64,000 nucleotides of DNA from Nemertoderma westbladi (Eukaryota; Xenacoelomorpha; Nemertodermatida; Nemertodermatidae), in the NCBI GenBank assembly GCA_032718475.1, contig JAUCBJ010000968.1:24787-88786 (forward strand), in the 5' to 3' direction. A program made the translations under genes and the position numbers. A model generated the notes under the pieces. It searched no databases. It was not told where the DNA came from and saw only the letters and a list, made by a program, of their open reading frames with translations. This document shows positions 61,373 through 64,000 of this stretch, piece by piece; the stretch's first letter is position 1, and each line of letters begins with the position of its first letter.

Positions 61373-61744
61373 AACATAAAAAAGTTTTAAACATTTTAAA
61401 TACAAACTATTACTTGCTAGAAAAAAATCAATTGCGCCATAAAAACACTAGCTACCATAAGTAATAATGTTTTAGAACACAATAATTTTTATTAGTCAGT
61501 ATCGCAATATCAGATTGTTAATATGTTCTAGAACATAATGAAATGCCATAAAACGCAATAAAAATACAACTATTCTCAGAACTTTGCTGTATACATAATA
61601 TACTAGTAACCGGTGTTTTAAAAATATACTTAAGACAATATAAAATAAATAAGAATATTTGAGAGTTTAAAAAAAAGTATATATTAATATTCTAGAACAA
61701 ATTATAATTGTTATATATATATACTGTATATATTTTATATATAT

Positions 61745-62045
61745 AGAGAGAGGACCCTCTCACACGGAGCAACTTGTTTCTGAAACTTGTTGCTGGACCC
61801 CCTCACACACAGAAACTTGTTGCTCAAGAAAATAACAATTATTTCAAAATAAAAATAGCTACCATGTCCAGTTATTTATATTTAGTATAAAAGCCCTCCA
61901 ATTATCTAAAATTTTGCTAGTATAAAATTTCTAAAAATGTTGCTGGAGATGCTTGTTTCAGCAACTTGTTACTGGACTCCTCACACACAAACTTTTATTA
62001 CGCAAAGTTTCTGAGTGGGTCCAGAAACTTATTGCTGACACCAAA
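61745..62045. repeat. Degenerate repeats with aacttgttgctgga motif
   Basis: Recurring agaaacttgttgct, gcaacttgtttctg and ggaccccctcacacac blocks appear in both orientations, with irregular spacing. A tata-rich microsatellite precedes it at about 61710-61745. Confidence 0.6.
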
Positions 62046-62085
62046 AATGTCCTCAAATTTATGGTGTCAGAGTTCCATAAGTTCC

Positions 62086-62208
62086 AACACTTTATGTCTC
62101 AGAGTTCCGTATGTCCCCTATTTTTGTCTCAGAGTTCCGTATGTCTCGCAACATTCAAATTTTCCATGTCCCCCATTTTTAAGTCAAAGAGTTCCGTATG
62201 TCCCCCGT
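62086..62208. repeat. Short degenerate tandem repeat (cagagttccgtatgtcc)
   Basis: Three to four imperfect copies of gtctcagagttccgtatgtc with variable C/T-rich fill between them. Confidence 0.7.
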
Positions 62209-62462
62209 TTTAGTTTTCTATAACACTACAATGATGTGGTTTCTATAGTATTGCCTCGAGAAGTTAAAATGAAGTTAAAAAGTCACTTGAGACTCTTTTG
62301 CATTACCAGTGCCTTATTTAGCTAGTCAATTCCAGCGTCATTGCTACTCTTTTGTAAGTTTAGCAATACATACTGTACAATAGAATAATGTAACTGTAAG
62401 AACAGCAGCAAACATTAAACGTATAAATAATATCACCACTGTCGTCTACACCATCTCCCATA

Positions 62463-62570
62463 ATAGAACAACCATTTTTTAGCAAGTCCCCCCCCCCCCC
62501 CCCCCACCCTATTTTATTTGAAATTTATATCATATGCTACGAAATTTGGATTTTACAAGCCCGGTTTTAC
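62463..62570. mobile_element. Truncated copy of the poly-C MITE
   Basis: Begins atagaacaaccatttttt, then a ~19-nt C tract, then ctattttatttgaaattt and atgctacgaaatttgg. The order is as in the left half of the element at 7653-7962. I cannot see the right terminal inverted repeat, so the copy is probably truncated. Confidence 0.55.
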
Positions 62571-62826
62571 AATTTCTGAGTTGTTTCAATATAACAAGCA
62601 GTTAAAAAACACATTTTTTTTAGCCTTATTTAACCATCTACGTTGCCTTTAGTTTTCGTCTTTTGAATGTAATCCAGATATCATTATAATAGCCTTCATC
62701 TACAGATTCCGAATCTGAAAACCGCTTTAAATTTGACCAAAAATTGCCAAAAATATTATCAAATTACCAAGGTGTGAATTCTGAGACGTAAATCGTTATA
62801 ATTCTAATTTTTTTTGGCTTTATCGT

Positions 62827-62990
62827 AGAATATTAATTATTTATTACATGGGAAAAAAAGTCGAACATTTTTTTCATTATTCTCGAGGCATTTTATTTAC
62901 CGAGCGTCAGCGAGGTTAATAAAGGGTCGAGAGAATATGGAAAAAAAATGTTCTACGTTTTTTTCCCCATGTAATACGTAATTTTATTCT
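62827..62990. repeat. Fold-back inverted repeat, ~60-bp arms
   Basis: Left arm 62827-62886 (attacatgggaaaaaaagtc, then gaacatttttttcattattc, tcgag) and right arm 62926-62990 (tcgagagaat, gaaaaaaaatgttctacg, ttccccatgtaat) pair with some mismatches. The ~40-base loop has its own nested pairing (ttattta with taataa). It resembles a short non-autonomous fold-back element or MITE. It has no coding content. Confidence 0.75.
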
Positions 62991-64000
62991 TAAATTGGTA
63001 TTTTTTGTTGCCTAATTCTATAATACAGTAGAAGATAGAGCGAAAGAGTGTTACAAAATAAATTGAACTGTAGTATTTATCTGTATTGCTTCCATAGTTA
63101 CTGCTATTCATATTATTTAACTCTTCAACTTCTGATGCTGCCTAACTCAGTGTTAAAATAATTTAGTGTTCTCGAATATTTATCACGTAACTAGAGAGCC
63201 GCTTAACAACATAAACCAATATTGGATATTGAATTCCGTGTTGGAGTTACAATAACTTTTGAGTGTGTGAATGGATTTTGCTCAAATTACTTGCAAACCT
63301 TTTCTACGCCGATGCTATTTCAATATATGTAATAAAATTTAAGAAATTCCACCAAAAATATTTTACTTTACTTTTTTCGCCGGAAAAAAAAGTAAAATCA
63401 ATGCAATCCTACGGGTTACTTTTTTTAAAAGTGTAACTTTTTCTCCCGATTTTGGGGTATATTCGAGCGAAAAAAGTAACAATTTAAGAATAATTATTAT
63501 TATTTAGTGAGCTTTTAAAACTCTCACCTTGTTTCATTTCATTTCATTACGGTAATTAATATTCTAGAATTGAGTAAAAAAACATCAGAATTAATAAAAA
63601 TATAGCGATTTGGGTCTCAAAATTTACACCTCAGTATTGGCCCTTTAAAAGTACGGGACATTCGTACCCAATTGTGAACTTTTATTGCATGTTGCCTGTA
63701 CTGTACAATGATATCCACAGCACATCTATGTGGATAAAATTGTGCTTGGGTTGACTTTACTTTACTTTACTTGTAGGGACTAGGTTACTTTTGAGAAAAC
63801 ACTAGGTATGTAGTGTAATTAAGACGGATTCATACGAAATAGTTTTCTTTATTTTATGATTTGAATTCTAATGTTTAGCGAATTGTGCGCAGGTACGGTG
63901 TTGAGTTCATGTTTAGGATAAAGCTGTATTATTAAGCTTAAATAAAATTATAAATATCAGACGAATTGCTGCATTGCTTATTTTTAACAGCGTGGTTTGT
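62991..64000. other. AT-rich sequence to the window end
   Basis: No gene is seen. Smaller inverted repeats built from ttttacttt and gaaaaaagta occur at about 63358-63480. A short ttactttactttact run at about 63760 resembles the tail of the SINE at 15.7 kb, but no head is visible. Confidence 0.4.

Noticed and set aside
60224-61405. Minus-strand ORFs of 393 and 226 codons with VCRPRCCWLGW or VGLGVVGWGGPY repeats
   Set aside because: Two overlapping frames of the same 36-bp array are both open, which is expected for a tandem repeat and not for a gene.

Overview
The window reads as nuclear DNA of a marine invertebrate animal. It contains split genes whose GT-AG introns join in phase, an animal-specific DEG/ENaC channel, a non-LTR retrotransposon relic, a tRNA-derived SINE, and very large minisatellite arrays. 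The motif TAGGCCTA recurs across unrelated parts of the window. Together with transposons of the 'pearl'/HINE kind (described in bivalves and echinoderms), it makes me lean to a marine deuterostome or lophotrochozoan. That placement is a guess, not a result.

Layout. 1-6.54 kb is a 37-bp minisatellite. 7.4-13.9 kb (+) holds the last four exons of a DEG/ENaC sodium channel; its introns carry a MITE, LINE debris and a 2-kb 33-bp minisatellite. 14-17.3 kb is mostly unassigned sequence with a SINE and small repeats. 17.3-19.1 kb (-) is a dead LINE reverse transcriptase. 19.98-32.4 kb is a head-to-tail train of five rolling-circle-like non-autonomous elements (A-B-B-A-B), each opening with the same 40-nt hairpin, followed by a chimeric A/B tail tandemly triplicated. 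The train lies between two arms of a ~0.5-kb inverted repeat (about 19.43-19.95 and 32.96-33.5 kb). 33.7-34.3 kb (+) is a complete single-exon PSMD9 (26S proteasome assembly chaperone) gene. 35-35.8 kb is another minisatellite. 37.1-49.4 kb is a 12.3-kb array of a 27-bp unit with nested higher-order repeats. 49.6-58.0 kb (+) is a seven-exon PP2C-type phosphatase gene (752 aa in my reconstruction), whose introns 1 and 5 carry 46-bp and 63-bp minisatellites. 58.3-59.7 kb (-) is a single-exon pentameric ligand-gated ion channel subunit without the Cys-loop cysteines, convergent with the phosphatase. 60.2-61.4 kb is a 36-bp minisatellite. The rest is AT-rich with small repeats and a fold-back.

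Seven tandem arrays occupy roughly 40% of the window and the element train about another 20%. Four host genes are supported: two membrane ion channels, one proteasome chaperone and one phosphatase. I see no operon-like or pathway link between them. The most notable signals are the element train inside an inverted repeat, the hairpin with a covarying base pair, the origin of the 63-bp minisatellite from a dispersed repeat, and the Cys-less channel.
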